Source: Punica granatum
Lineage: Eukaryota; Streptophyta; Magnoliopsida; Myrtales; Lythraceae
Direction of reading: 5' to 3'
Assembly (NCBI RefSeq): GCF_007655135.1
Contig: NC_045127.1
Coordinates: forward strand, 13,587,001 to 13,651,000
DNA: 64,000 nucleotides
The first letter of the stretch is position 1. The number at the start of each line of letters is the position of its first letter. Shown one piece after another: positions 47,501-59,753 of this stretch. The notes beneath the pieces were generated by a model. It had not been told where the DNA came from and made no database searches. It was given only the letters and a program-made list of their open reading frames with translations. Position numbers and translations under genes: made by a program.

Positions 47501-49298
47501 CTTTCCCCTCAAGTTGGAGCGTGAAGATCATGAACGCCCAACTTGGCAAGAAGAAACCGGAAAGGTTCTTTCCCAAGTGCCTTGGCGAAGATATCAGCTA
47601 GTTGTAAGCGAGTCGACACATGAGAGGCAAGAATGGTTTTTGACCTTATATGCTCCCGGATAAAATGACAGTCGATTTCAATATGTTTTGTTCTCTCGTG
47701 GAAAACCGGGTTTGCAGCAATGTGGAGAGTAGCCTGACTATCACAGAATAATTGAACTGGCTCGGGATGATCAATCTTAAAGGACCGAAGCAAGCTTTTC
47801 AACCATAATATCTCACTTGTTGCACTTGCCATGGAACGATATTCTGATCTGGAAACTGTGGTTTGTTTCTTGGTTTTCCATGAAATTGGACAGCCCCCGA
47901 GAGTGATAAAGTACCCGGTTAGAGAACGACGAGTCATCGGGCAGCTAGCCCAATCCGAGTCGCAGTAGGCTTGTAATTGAAGAGATGAAGGCTGTAGAAG
48001 TATTCCTTGACCCGGCGTTCCTTTGAGATACCGAAGTAACCGCATAGCCGCATCCCAATGGGGTTGTCTCGGATCTTGCATAAATTGAGATAAAACATGG
48101 ACCGGATAACTCAACTCCGGTCGTGTGATATTTAAATATATAAGACGTCCTATGAGGCATCGATATTGTCCATGATTTGAAATTCGCGATCCCACGTCAG
48201 AAGATAAACGAAGTTGTTGTTCCATGGGAAGCAGAGCAGGTTTTGCTCCAAGCATGCCGGTTTGAGTCAAGATATCCAATGTATATTTGCGCTGGCAAGG
48301 AAACATCGCTCCTCCTTTACGTGCTATCTCAATGCTGAGAAAGAACTTGAGATAGCCGAGGTCCTTGATGCGAAAATGACAATTAAGATAGTCCTTGAGC
48401 GCTGTACAACGAGTCGGGTTGTTGCTTGTCAAAATAAGATCATCGACATAGACAAGAATAACAAGAAAGTCGTTGCCTTTAGACCATGTAAATAATGAAT
48501 GGTCTGCTGTAGATTGCTCAAATCTGAACTCAAGCAAAGCTGAAGTGAACTTTGAAAACCAATTTCGTGAGGCTTGTTTCAAACCATAGAGAGACTTCCA
48601 AAGACGGCACACCTTGCTCTAATCATTTGAAGTAAAACCAGGGGGCATCTTCATGTAAACTTCTTCTTGGAGATCCCCGTGGAGGAATGCATTGTTGACA
48701 TCAAGCTGATGAAGATCCCAGCCTCGAAATAAGGCTATCGTTAGTAGGCATCGAACTGTAACGAGCTTTGCTACAGGGGCAAATGTCTCATTGTAATCGA
48801 TGCCCTCAACTTGCGTAAACCCTTTAGTAACAAGTCTGGCTTTGAATCGCTCCACGCTTCCATCAGCTTTACGCTTAACCTTAAACACCCATTTACACCC
48901 TATCGGTTGTTTCCCTACTGGCAATGTCTCCACAGTCCACGTATTATTATTCTCTAATGCACGTATTTCTTCAAGCACGGCTGCCTTCCATCGTGGATCA
49001 TGTATAGCCTGCTTATATGTGCTAGGCTCAACCTCAGAGTCCAATAATGCCACAAATGCTTTATGTGAATTTGAAAAACGATCATACGAAAGATGATGCT
49101 TGATATTAAAGGCCATACCAGAGTGAGGAGAAGGATCAACTTCCTGGGGGGTGGTGGTGTGTGGCACTCGAGCATGGCATATATAGTCTTTTAGGTGAGA
49201 TGGAAGATGTGTAGCCCTTCCAGATCGCCTCAGTATTTGTCCTCCAATGTTGCTTTCTGGTGAACCTTCTTCCACTACCTGCTGTACACCAATTTCAT

Positions 49299-49661
49299 TG
49301 TGAGACCGGTCGTTACCAAATACACATATATAGGCAGACACATATACATATCCATATGCACATGCATGGTTACATAACATACATGTATATAATATACCAT
49401 AATTTGTTGCTGGATCTTTAAATGTATGTAATATACCACAATTTGTGGCTGGATCTTTATCTATATGAAAAAAAAACGAAAAAGTGAAAATCAGAGAGAG
49501 ATAAGTGTAGAATGGGCCAAGTGGCCTCATCTTCAGCAGCCCATTTTCTTCCCACCGCCTTTGACCATCTTTGACCACCTTTTTTTTTCTCCTTTTCTTC
49601 CTTATTTAAGCCATACCCTCCCTTGCTCTATCCCTTAGCTAAGGGAAAACGAAAATGAACC

Positions 49662-49700
<39 letters not shown>

Positions 49701-51721
49701 GTGAGCTGAGTTGAGAAATTCCGGGAGAAGAAGGAGAGGGAGGAGGCTAAGTCTGAAATATTGATTGTAAGTTGATTGTTTATGATTGAAACATTTATAT
49801 TCACTAGGTTCGGCATAGGTTAGGGTTCTCCTTGCATCCATTTCAGCTTGTTTAGGTTTGAGAAATTTAGTTGTTGTAATTTAGTTAGTTTTCCTAGCCG
49901 ATGTAAATTGAGTTGAATATATTTGGAGTTAATCTTATGTTGTGTTGGGATGAGTTTGGTCACGCATATGATCTAAATAATTCGGCTGTGAGGCAGATGG
50001 CAAATTTCTTGATATAATTAGAAGGTTTCTAATACATATAGCTATGCCCTTTCTGAAAATCTATAAATATATATATATAGATGTAGGCAAGTGTGTGTAC
50101 ATATGTATATATATGCATATATTTTGCTCTTTGAACTAACTATGGATTAGAGAAGGGAAATTAGCGGACTCTAGGCTTGAGGTAATTCAGCCTTTGTTGT
50201 TTATGATTCCTCTATCGTTAGCCATACTTAAGACTGGCGTGAGCTTGAATCCGGTTAGTCATTGATGTGTTGAGCGTTTATACGGATAGGCATATAAGAG
50301 CTACTAATTGGTGTTAGGTGATTGTTAATTTCCCTTGGGGTGATAATTGAGCTCGACATGCTAGGAGTTGTGTATAAAGATCATAGGGAGATAGGATGCT
50401 GTTTTGATATAAATTGCAACGTATCCTAAGCTGATATAATTTGAGGAATACATGTGCATATCATTTTGCATCGTTCCCTATTTAAAGAGTTAGGTAGAAA
50501 TCAAAAGAACTATATCGATGAACGTCTTACATTATAGCTATATCGATGAAGTAACACGGTGATTTAACTGATGCATATTTTCACTCTTATTTAGTATATT
50601 ATCTAATCTTTGTGCTTGAACTGAATAGGGGCTGGGGAGACTGAGGTTATACCTCCGGAAGGCTCGACTCATTAAGTTGTCATTTCAGGGGTCTTCGTGA
50701 GTACTTTCTTCCATCGTAAAATGATAATATATATATATATATATGTATGGTTATAGAGGTGATCGTGGCTGAATGATTGCGGAACATAGTTGATGTGCAT
50801 GCTGAGTATGATTGTGATTGTTGGACTATAGCCATAGGACCCCTAGACCCGGCGGATTATAAAAGGGGCCTGATCGGCCGCCGAACTCGGCGGAATATAA
50901 ATAGGGACTTGATCGGTCGCTGGACCCGACGGAATACAAATAGGGGCCGATCGGCCGCTGGACCCGGCGGAATATAAGTAGGGGCATGATCGGCCGCTGG
51001 ACTGGTGGAATATAAATGAAGGTCAACTCTTACCGCCAGAGGTTAATGGGCGGCCCCCGCTGATGAGATATGATATGTGAATGAACAGATAATTTCTTTG
51101 AGGTATGCGGGGTCACGGTACCGTCAGAACTTGTCGCAAGGCAATGCGACCCCATGGCTATATCATTAATGTTTGGATTTGGTTGCCATATGAGTTGTGT
51201 GAAAGTATGATCTTGGTATTAGATTCTATATCTGGTGGAATATAAATAGATATATGATTGATTGTGGTGAATTGTGATGTTAACATATTAGTTCATTTTA
51301 CGTTGGAATATAGTACTCACTGAGATGCAACTCACCCCCTGCATACATTTTTCTAGATGAGCTAGAAGCTAGACTAGCCGCACAGGAGGACTTTTGGATA
51401 ACGGGGATCAGCGCGAAGGATTTTTGGCAAGTAGACCCACCCATAGAATAGGTAGTAAGTTCTTGTAAAATGTTATACTTATGTTACGACCTGAAACTTT
51501 CGTTTAGTTGTGTTGCAAGATGGTTGCGACTGAGTACTCTCTTGAGAGTTTTATGCATATATCAGAATTTGTTAGGTGGTTATATGTTTATATAGAGCTT
51601 GTTGGGTTGGTTTAATGTGTTGGGAGTTAGGGAAACAGATTATACATATATGAGTTGTGCATATGACAATGGATATTAAGGAATAGAGGGGAAACTCTGC
51701 TATAAGTTTCGGGTCGTGACA
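49299..51721. mobile_element. 2.42-kb LTR unit (probable solo LTR) nested in Copia 2
   Basis: Starts TGTGAGACCGGTCG and ends CGGGTCGTGACA; reverse complement of the end is TGTCACGACCCG, so the ends form a short inverted pair with TG...CA. Target duplication TTCAT (49,294-49,298 and 51,722-51,726). Removing it restores the Copia frame SSDDEIGVQQ. No coding domain and no second LTR inside. The length suits an LTR of a large Gypsy element (Tekay/Del type is a guess). A GA repeat lies at 49,664-49,698. Confidence 0.85.
50834..51017. repeat. 39-bp tandem repeats, each with a TATA-like word
   Basis: 'gatcggccgctgg' or variants start at 50,872, 50,911, 50,949 and 50,988, each followed by 'cggaatataaataggg' or a variant; a partial copy precedes them. 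Spacing 38-39 bp. Confidence 0.9.
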
Positions 51722-54392
51722 TTCATCATCACTGGACTGCGTGTGGTCTCCCGGACTGCTTCCTATTGGACTAGAAGCTGTGCTTGTACTGCTATCACTC
51801 CCCCTTTCGTTGGATGCCGCTTGCTGTTCTTCATTATAACTATCATGAGGTCCAGTTGTAGCTCGAAAGTGAACATACTCCCCTTGATCTGCGGTTATAG
51901 GGGCTGATCCTTCTGCATTTTCCACTCTTTCCGTGACTTTTTTATCAAAAGGAAAGACATCCTCATAGAAAACTACATCTCGGGAAACACTTTTTTTGTG
52001 GAGAGATCATAGACCTTCCAGCCCTTCTTCCCATAAGGATATCCAAGAAACATGCACTTTCTCGATCGATCCGCAAACTTATCCTTACTTTTGGGTTTAT
52101 ACAATGCATAGCATAAACATCCAAAAACACACAAATGTCCGCTACCAGGATGCTGGCCAAAAAACATCTCATAAGGACTTCTTCCTCTCAACATCGGTGT
52201 GGGTGTATAGTTAATTAAGTAACTTGCAGTTAGCACGCATTCTCCCCAGAATTCAATAGGGAGTTGAGCTTGAAATCGCAATGCTCTTGCGACATTAAGT
52301 ACATGTCGATGTTTTCGCTCTACCCTGCCATTCTGTTGTGGTGTTTCAACACATGTGGTCTGATGAAAGATACCATTATCTGCATAAAAGGTTCGCATAG
52401 CTCCAGAAAGAAACTCAGACCCATTATCGTTCTTATTGCCTTAATTGATCTGTTAAATTGCATTCCTACCATTCGATGGAATTCAAATAACTTTCGCTGT
52501 GTTTCAGTCTTTTCTCTCATAAAAAACACCCATGTAGCTCTACTATAATCATCAACAATCGTTAAGAAAAAGTGTGCTCCCGATAGTGAAGGGGTATGAT
52601 ACGGTCCCCATATATTGCAATGAATCAGATCAAAGGCTTGCATAGCTTTATTTGAACTAGAAGGAAACACAGCTCGAGTTTGCTTGGCTCTGAAACAAAT
52701 ATCACAGGCCTTATTAGCATTACTAGGTAGCCTTATTTCAAGGATAAAGACATTGCCTTCCGTGACGGGTGTCCCAAACGCTTGTGCCATTTCTCGAAAT
52801 TTTGCTCTTCAAAAGATGCCAGAGCTGAGTGAGTCGCCACACACCCGAAACAGTAGAGTCCCCCAAGTTGCTTAGCCACTCCAATCACCTTCCTCGTGGT
52901 TTGGTCCTGCACCATACAAACGTTAGAGCAAAATGTGACTATACAGTTCATGTCCTTAACCAAACGTCCAACAGAGATAAGATTGCAAGTGAACTCAGGT
53001 ATATAGAGCACATCCTTCAACAGAAAACTAGGTCCCAATTGGACTGTTCCAATTCTTCTAGCATGAACAGACCTCCCATTAGCTACCCATATCGGGTGAG
53101 GCTTTTCAATCGGTAATGAATCAATCATATAACTCATATTTCTAGTGATATGTTGTGTTGCACCTGTATCAAGTATCCAGTTCGAGCCTTCTACAGCCAA
53201 GTTAAAAGACATACCAGAAACCTGTTCAAGTTGGTTCTTGTTTTGTCCTAACATGGCCAACAGTTGCTGGACTTGTTGGACTTGTTCCTCACTAAGTGTG
53301 GCAGCTGCTCCCCCTTTCCACGTACTTACATGAGGATTGTCATTGGCCAAGTAACCTGCAGATCGAGTTCCCTCTCTTTGTTGTCCTTCTGTCTTTGTCA
53401 GCTTCCAGTCTTCCTGTCTTCTTCCTTGATAATTTGTGTCTTTCCTACCAACATTGTTCCTCCTTTCTCCCTTATCAGCAGCATAACCATTTAGTCGATA
53501 GCAATCTGCTCTCTTATGTCCATTCTTCTTACAGTAACTGCAGAACATTAATCGATAGCACTCAGCTCGCTCATGGCCACTTTTCCCACAATGGCTGCAA
53601 CTCTTCTTTCCTGGTTGATCACTGCTCATTGCTGCAAGGGCAGTACCTTCCAGGTTAATATCTCGACTCCTTGTGGCCATCTTTTGGCTCTCTTCTAAAA
53701 TTAACATATTGTAAACCTTTCCCATGGAAGGTAAAGGATCATACGTCAGGATTTGAGATCGTACTGTCCCAAACCCTTCTGCATTCAGTCCCATTAGGAA
53801 CTGGTGGATCTTTTCTTCTTCTTTTTGCTTCACAAATTCAGTTACTGCATTGCACGTGCACTTTGGGATTGGCAAGTAATCGTCTAATTCATCCCATAAG
53901 CCTTTCAAAGTCGTGTAGTATTTCCCAACTGTGAGTCCATCTTGCCTCAATATACTCAACTCAGCCTTAATCTGCTGAATTCTTGTTGCATTCCCTTGTG
54001 AAAAACGTTGCTTTAGATCATCCCAGAGTGCCTTAGCCTCACTTGCATAAGCAACACTGGCGCGTAGACTCATATCTAATGAGTTAAAAATCCATGCAAC
54101 TATTGTGGCATTGCAGATCTTCCATGCTCCAAAATCCTCTGCTGTCTCTGCTGGTTTCTGTAGAGTTCCATCAATAAAACCAAGTTTGTTCTTAGCTTGT
54201 AAGGCGTTCAACATGGCCCTTGACTAGGTTGAATAATTTGTGCCCGTGAGTTTGCAGGTCACGAGCACAGCTCCAGTGCCATTTGCTGTGCTAAGGAAAA
54301 AGGGCGAGGTGATGTCAACCATCTTCCCTTTGCTGCTGCTCATTCTTACGCTCTCTCTTACAGGTCTCAGAAATCCTTTTGCTCTGATACAA

Positions 54393-54600
54393 TAACAATT
54401 TTGGAGAAAAGAGAATTTTGTATTCTCATTCACACACTATCACAGTACAGCCCTTTCCTATATAAATTATCTTGAGGTTAAGTTGGAAATATAATATACG
54501 GCTAGCTAATTGCAATAAATGAGAAAAGATACAAGGAAAGTACAAGAGAATAAAGACACAATATTGATTGCCAATATATCCGGGATTGACTTCCTTAATA
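54393..54600 (-). repeat. 5' LTR of Copia element 2
   Basis: 208 bp; its inner edge adjoins the tRNA-Met primer-binding site at 54,381-54,392. Confidence 0.93.
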
Positions 54601-55473
54601 GAAAGGTCATTTATCTCTCCAACTTCGACCTGTACCAGGCACATGTAACTAATTGGAGGGACGCTTTGGGTTTCGTGATGGAGTCTGATCCACCCAGTCC
54701 GGAAGAACTGCCCAATGTTTGCAGGTGACTAAACAGATTCCTTGTTTGTTGGTCAATTATTGCCCCAGGCTTTAACCAATGGAATTAAAAGATTTATGCC
54801 GGCTTTACAGTAGAATAAGATTCTTTGATTTCCTTTCTATATTACATGAGTCGTTATATAGTAAGTAATGTTCTCCATTTAGCCAATCTGTCTTTTCCGA
54901 GCTATTCGTTAGTGTGCCTATATCAGGATGCTCAAATGATAAAGCCAATGCGAGCCCATTTTCAGGGATGTGCTAATAGAATACTCAAGGCAAGTGAAGC
55001 AACTTGGGATCACCATTTTTGAGCTGATAGCGGAGGCTTTAGGATGAAAACCAAGCTCCTTCTAGGAAATGGAATATGCAAAGCACCTGTTGATTTTAGG
55101 ACACTACTACCCTACCTGCCCCGAACTAGAAAGGGCAATCGGCACAACAAGCCACTCAGATAGTGACTTCTTAACCATACTCTTGCAAGATAACATCGGA
55201 GGACTCCAGGTCCTCCATGAAAATCAGTGGGTTGATGTTATTCCATTGCATGGAGCTCTCACCGTCGACCTAGGAGATCTTCTTCAGGTGCCCCCTCTTT
55301 TTCTTATCTGCAGAAATTCCCCCAAGTTTGTCATAATTATTGCAATTTTTTTTCCGGTTCTTCTCGATAGCTTACGATAATGTTCTCACTGGACTCTTAT
55401 CTTGGGATATCCGATGAAGCAAACTACCATTTTATACAATTCGCCAATTGTGACATAGGCGGGAAGCTGTTCA

Positions 55474-55662
55474 ATTTTTTTTTATTTTTTTGGAGTGAGA
55501 CTTGATATCCAGAAATGCCCCAACTAATCTAATTGAGCCAGGTCGGCCCGCTAAGTGGTAAAGCTATTCCAGTATGGATTTTCTATATTCACAAGGACTC
55601 GAACCCGAGATTTTACTTGAGCGGAATAAGTGCGGAACCACTTGAACCAATCCAAGTTGGTG
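55474..55662 (-). mobile_element. tRNA-derived SINE in intron 2 of the dioxygenase pseudogene
   Basis: Same insertion as at 26,716-26,910: box B 'gggttcgagtcc' on the minus strand and target copies GGAAGCTGTTCA (55,462-55,473) and GGAATCTGTTCA (55,663-55,674). Confidence 0.78.
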
Positions 55663-56636
55663 GGAATCTGTTCATTTTTAAGAAACAAATTCCAAGTATA
55701 CATAAAGCTGTTGGGGATATGTGAAGTTTATTATGCTCTAAATGGTCATCATCGATTGTTACAGCTAGTATCAAACGATGCACTTATCATCATAAACCAT
55801 AGGGTACTATCCAAAAGAAAAGGCCTGAGGATTTCGGTGGCATGTTTCTTCAGGGCACAAGATATGATGGGCAATGCATCAAGAACTTATGGGCCATCCC
55901 TGAGCTGATATCGAAGAAAAACCCCCCGGTCTATAGGAACATCAATCTCAAAGACTACATGGAATATTACTATAGTAAAGGGCTCGACGAAACCTCTGCT
56001 TTGACCCCTTTCTAGCTTTGATGTCCCTTCTCCATCCAGACCTTATTATGAATCTTAGAGGGAGAGAGAAGGAGAAGATACGCTCTGCTTATGGAACTTA
56101 TAGAAGTATAAAGAAAAGATGTGATAATCTCGTAAAACCTTTTTCCATGTCTTAGTTTGACATCTCACTTATCTATTACGGTGCGACCATCGTACTTTGA
56201 TATCATAGATTATATGATTGAAGCATGATATTTCAACTGGAGGGGCACCTGGAGAACTATTCTAATTGTTGCATATGTTGACGGCATGAAAGGCGGGTGT
56301 AATACTATAACTGATACTTGTGAACCGTCTCAACTGAAACTTTACTTTTTTGATGATCCGACTCAGATGTAAAGTGTTCATGTTTGATTTTATCTATCAA
56401 GGTTCGAATCTTTAGCCAATTCCAAGGATCCGGATTATTGAGGTATATTTGGATTGCCCAGAATAGTTGGTTGATGCTAAACCAACAGAGGGTGAAAAAG
56501 CCAGTTCAATTTAGTTACACAAACTAGTCCCAAGCCCAAACACCAAAAATGGTGAAGTCATTGCCTGAAAAAGTTGACCTAACTAATTGGGTTTTGTGGT
56601 TTGGGTTCCTGGTTCCGACTCGGTTATAAGAGACTT

Positions 56637-56955
56637 GGGATGTGTTTGTTTTTTGAAAATTTTTTAACTCAACTCAACTCAACTCCATTTTTCTTCAATT
56701 CAACATCACAATCATTACTTTTTTTTCATTTTTAAAATTTTTTTAACCATTCAATTCAATTTTTAATATTAAATTATCTCAACTATTCATTACTTTTTGA
56801 GAATTCAACAACACAATCATTAATTAATCATTACTTTCTCTTAATTATTTATTACTTTTTCACACTTTTTCTCATAATTCAACAATACAATCATTACAAA
56901 CAAATTAAAATCAAAACTCAACTCAACTCAACTCAACTCTAAATCCAAATGCACT
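56637..56955. mobile_element. MITE, superfamily uncertain
   Basis: Starts GGGATGTGTTTG and ends CAAATGCACT, with AACTCAACTCAACTCAACT runs near both ends. The equivalent sites at 36,381 and 42,371 lack it ('gggacctaaccattgg', 'gggacctgatcactgg'). Possible 3-bp duplication CTT on each side. AT-rich, no coding region. Confidence 0.7.
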
Positions 56956-57231
56956 CTTGATCATTGGTTTTCAGTTGGGGGAGCTCTCTGGAAAACGATA
57001 ATTGAAAATGCAGACGTGGAGATCAACTTTACTACTCTATCAAACAATTTTCTTCTCCACTCCAGAAAACACTGCACAATAGGACAAGAAGAGAATCTAA
57101 TCCCTCTTCCTCATTTCCCAGATATGGAGAAGAATCTGGATACTGTGTTGTGGGTGCCTTTCCAACTGCCGGGCATTAGTCTGAATTGAGTCGGATCACC
57201 ATTCGAAGCTCTCAGGAGGTAAAGAGCTTTA

Positions 57232-57456
57232 GGTGGTGTTTGGTTTCATAGTAGGATTTTAAAATCAGATTTTGATTTTGAGTGGTATAAATGGGGTCCA
57301 CCCTTTGACTTTGTATGAGTTATGTTGTTTTGTTGTGGGAAAAAGTGATAAAAATGGGACCCACTCTTTGACTTGTATGAGTTATTTTGTTTTGTAGTGG
57401 GTATAATTAAATTAGAATTGTGATTCTAAAATACAATTGCGAAACCAAACAGGCCC
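57232..57456. mobile_element. Tourist-like (PIF/Harbinger) MITE
   Basis: 225 bp, terminal inverted pair GGTGGTGTTTGGTTTC and GAAACCAAACAGGCCC, flanked by TTA on both sides (57,229-57,231 and 57,457-57,459). The duplicate site near 36,650 is empty. Confidence 0.85.
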
Positions 57457-57562
57457 TTAACTTTCCAAATCCTGCAAGTTTCGCCCTTGAGATTAAGAAT
57501 CGAGTAAATTATATTTTCCAGCAATTTCTTGTTGAAGTTTGGGTTTAGAGTGGGGGAAGAAA

Positions 57563-57755
57563 ATGGTTCTTTTTTCGACAGGAAAAGAGATCTCAAAGCC
57601 TTCCATGAGTCAAAAGCCGATGTGAAGGGGCATGCACATTCTAGCGTGGGAAGGGTCCCGCTGATCTTCAATTGAACTTGGCTTGGCTTCACAGATTGGG
57701 TTAAAGAACCAAAACTCGATGAATCTTTTGCCGACATGTTGATCTCAGGGATAAT
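57563..57755 (+). pseudogene. Type-II dioxygenase 5' fragment 2
   Basis: Counterpart of the fragment at 36,760: ATGGTTCTTTTTTCGACAGG, then 'gtcaaaagccgatgtgaagg', 'gggtcccgctgatcttcaa' and 'cttggcttcacag'. It shares that copy's early deletion and its truncation point, so the damage predates the segmental duplication. Confidence 0.78.
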
Positions 57756-57850
57756 TATCCTCCTGAGATTTCAAATATTAATTAAATGTACGTATGAATT
57801 GTTCCACTTAAATATTTTTAATTAACTTTAACTTTTCGCACCTCATTTAA

Positions 57851-59753
57851 TCTCTATATGAAAATAAAGTCACGAGTTGAATTATCACGTCGTCACATCA
57901 TCAAAAATATAAAATGACGCTCCCTTGCAATACTACGTCATCATTTATGTAGTAAGAAAAAAATTATATTCTTTTGTAATACAAAATTAGTTATATATTC
58001 ATAATATATTTTTATTAGTTTGATTATGTAAATTTTCTATTTGCATATATATCGATGGACCCATATATAATGCAATCCCAAAAAGAAAATTTATTAATAG
58101 ATTTTCTTTCTATCAATAAAGATGCCACTATTAAGTATATATTGTTTGGAGAATAAATCATGTGGTTTACATTTACGATTCTCTTTCATTTTATATTAAT
58201 AGTATATTCTCAATTATGATTTCCTTACTTAAAATACACAAAAAAAATTATTTTAAGTCGTCATGTCCTTATTGCAATAATCATATATAAGACCCTATAT
58301 ATATCGTAATGATAAAAGCTTCTCCTCATTTTTCTTACATTTTTTTTCTTTCTGACAAATTGTTATGACTTTTTCACAAAAAATTACATGTGAGAGAATT
58401 TTTGCATTTTATTTTTTTTTAAGTTCACTTTTGTTGAATAAGTTTTTTTTTTGTATATTTCAAACTGATCCTATAAAATTAATATTAATTGTTTCAATAG
58501 GACCTTTAATCCGATTCCAAATTCGCTTCTCCATTGTAACACTCTTTTGGTTTATTTGCCCTCAATATTTATTTTTCATTCTTTTATGTTGAAGATTTTT
58601 CCATAAACTTTTAGCTCAGTAGTTATACATTATGATGATTATTCTTATTATTTCATACTTTGAGATTTTTATTTTTATTTCATGAATTGTACTTTTCATT
58701 CTCATATGTATGTGGCGCTTTAGAAGCATCATGTTTATTTCTAGATGCATGGATGACTAACTAGAATTTTTTTTGGATTTTCTTATTTATTCAGGCTTCA
58801 ATTCTATAATGGCTTCTTAATTGTTATACTTTTTTGTTTTATTTTCCCGTAATATTTCTTTTCATTCTTTTCCATTGATGTTTTTTTCCATAACCTTTGA
58901 GTTGAATAGTTACACGTTAATATAGATATATGTATATATTGATTCCTTTTGCATATATAACAATATATTCCCGTTTGTATTATATATATATATATATATA
59001 TCGATTTCATTATTTAAACCTTATGATCTTTATCTATCTATATATATATATATATGCATATATTGATTCCTTTTGCACACGCAATAGAATATATTAATTT
59101 GTATTATATATAACCACATCATTATTTTAATTATGTAAATGATATATTCCGTAAAATATATCAAATTTTTTATTTGGACTTAATTATAGGAAAATTTTAT
59201 ACTTAATGTATCTTTTAAATATTTTAAATCGCATATAAATGATAAAAGAATTCCAATAAAAAATATAAACAGCAAATAAATGATAAAATTTACAATAAAA
59301 TATATGATAGTGTATGCATGTATTTCTATTCTAATTATGTATATATTATTTTAGAATTTTAAATATTTTATTTCCTTTTATTGACTTTAGATACCTCTTC
59401 AATTGACTACAAGTATGTCTTTACAACAAGCAATAATCCATTAATTCTCGAATTACGATAATTTCTTTTATTTCTTAATTATTTGTTCGGAGCTCCCCAA
59501 ATCGTTCTCAATTCAAGTGGCAGAAGATCTGATCGACTCCGTAGCCGCAAAATAAGATGACTTCTTGTACAAGATATGATCCCATTCTTTTTCTTATATA
59601 TTTCGTTAGAAATATTGAGACACTTTAAATTTTTGTTGGGAGTTTAATTAGAATACCGATAGTCATATTTTATACAGAGTAATTGCTTTTATGTATAATA
59701 ATTGTATTATTATCTATAAAAATTTTCCGCACAACGCACATATTTTCATCTAG
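57851..59753 (+). mobile_element. Helitron candidate (copy 2)
   Basis: TCTCTATATGAAAATAAAG to CTAG, preceded by A and followed by T. Nearly the same length (1,903 bp) as copy 1 (1,906 bp), carried along by the segmental duplication. Confidence 0.55.

Larger units (their letters stand above)
47509..54343 (-). pseudogene. Copia 2 gag-pol, broken
   Basis: On the minus strand: ATG at 54,343; gag with a TAG stop at 54,226 where Trp is expected; zinc knuckles CSHCGKSGHERAEC and CSYCKKNGHKRADC; protease WILDTGATQHI; GAG-pre-integrase KWHKRLGHPS (near 52,780); integrase CDICFRAKQ and DLIHCNIWGP, then ADNGIFHQ and TPQQNGRVERKHRH in another frame; reverse transcriptase [19 protein letters not shown] and [18 protein letters not shown]; a TAG at about 48,621; LVYVDDLIL; RNase H AYCDSDWASC; end near 47,509. 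At least two stops and three frameshifts, plus the nested LTR unit, leave it non-functional despite nearly identical LTRs. Confidence 0.93.
47293..54600 (-). mobile_element. Ty1/Copia retrotransposon with TA...TA ends, inserted in exon 1
   Basis: LTRs 47,293-47,500 and 54,393-54,600, both 208 bp and differing at four positions by eye. Read on its own strand each LTR starts TATTAAGG and ends AATTGTTA, not TG...CA. Target duplication GAAAG (47,288-47,292 and 54,601-54,605). The primer-binding site TTGTATCAGAGC follows the 5' LTR, and the purine tract GAGGGGAAAG precedes the 3' LTR. Removing it rejoins the dioxygenase frame [10 protein letters not shown]. Without its nested LTR unit the element is about 4.88 kb. 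Low LTR divergence means a recent insertion. Confidence 0.96.
46873..56021 (+). pseudogene. Type-I dioxygenase pseudogene split by a Copia insertion
   Basis: Close paralog of the gene at 25,399. Exon 1 begins ATG 46,873 and is cut after codons ...KQRK at 47,292; it resumes at 54,606 and ends at 54,727 with the normal donor. Exon 2 is 54,966-55,287 (322 nt, full length) but has two stops: TGA where the paralog has Leu207 and TAG where it has Lys213. Exon 3 is 55,765-56,021, 257 nt instead of 258: one C is missing in 'tatgggccatccc', shifting the frame, and a TAG replaces the next-to-last Lys codon. The 2-oxoglutarate segment reads GLRIS instead of GPRIS. Any one of these would end function. 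The HSD motif remains. Confidence 0.95.

Noticed and set aside
49628..49841. Serine/leucine-rich frames near the 49.66-kb GA repeat
   Set aside because: Microsatellite translation within an LTR unit.
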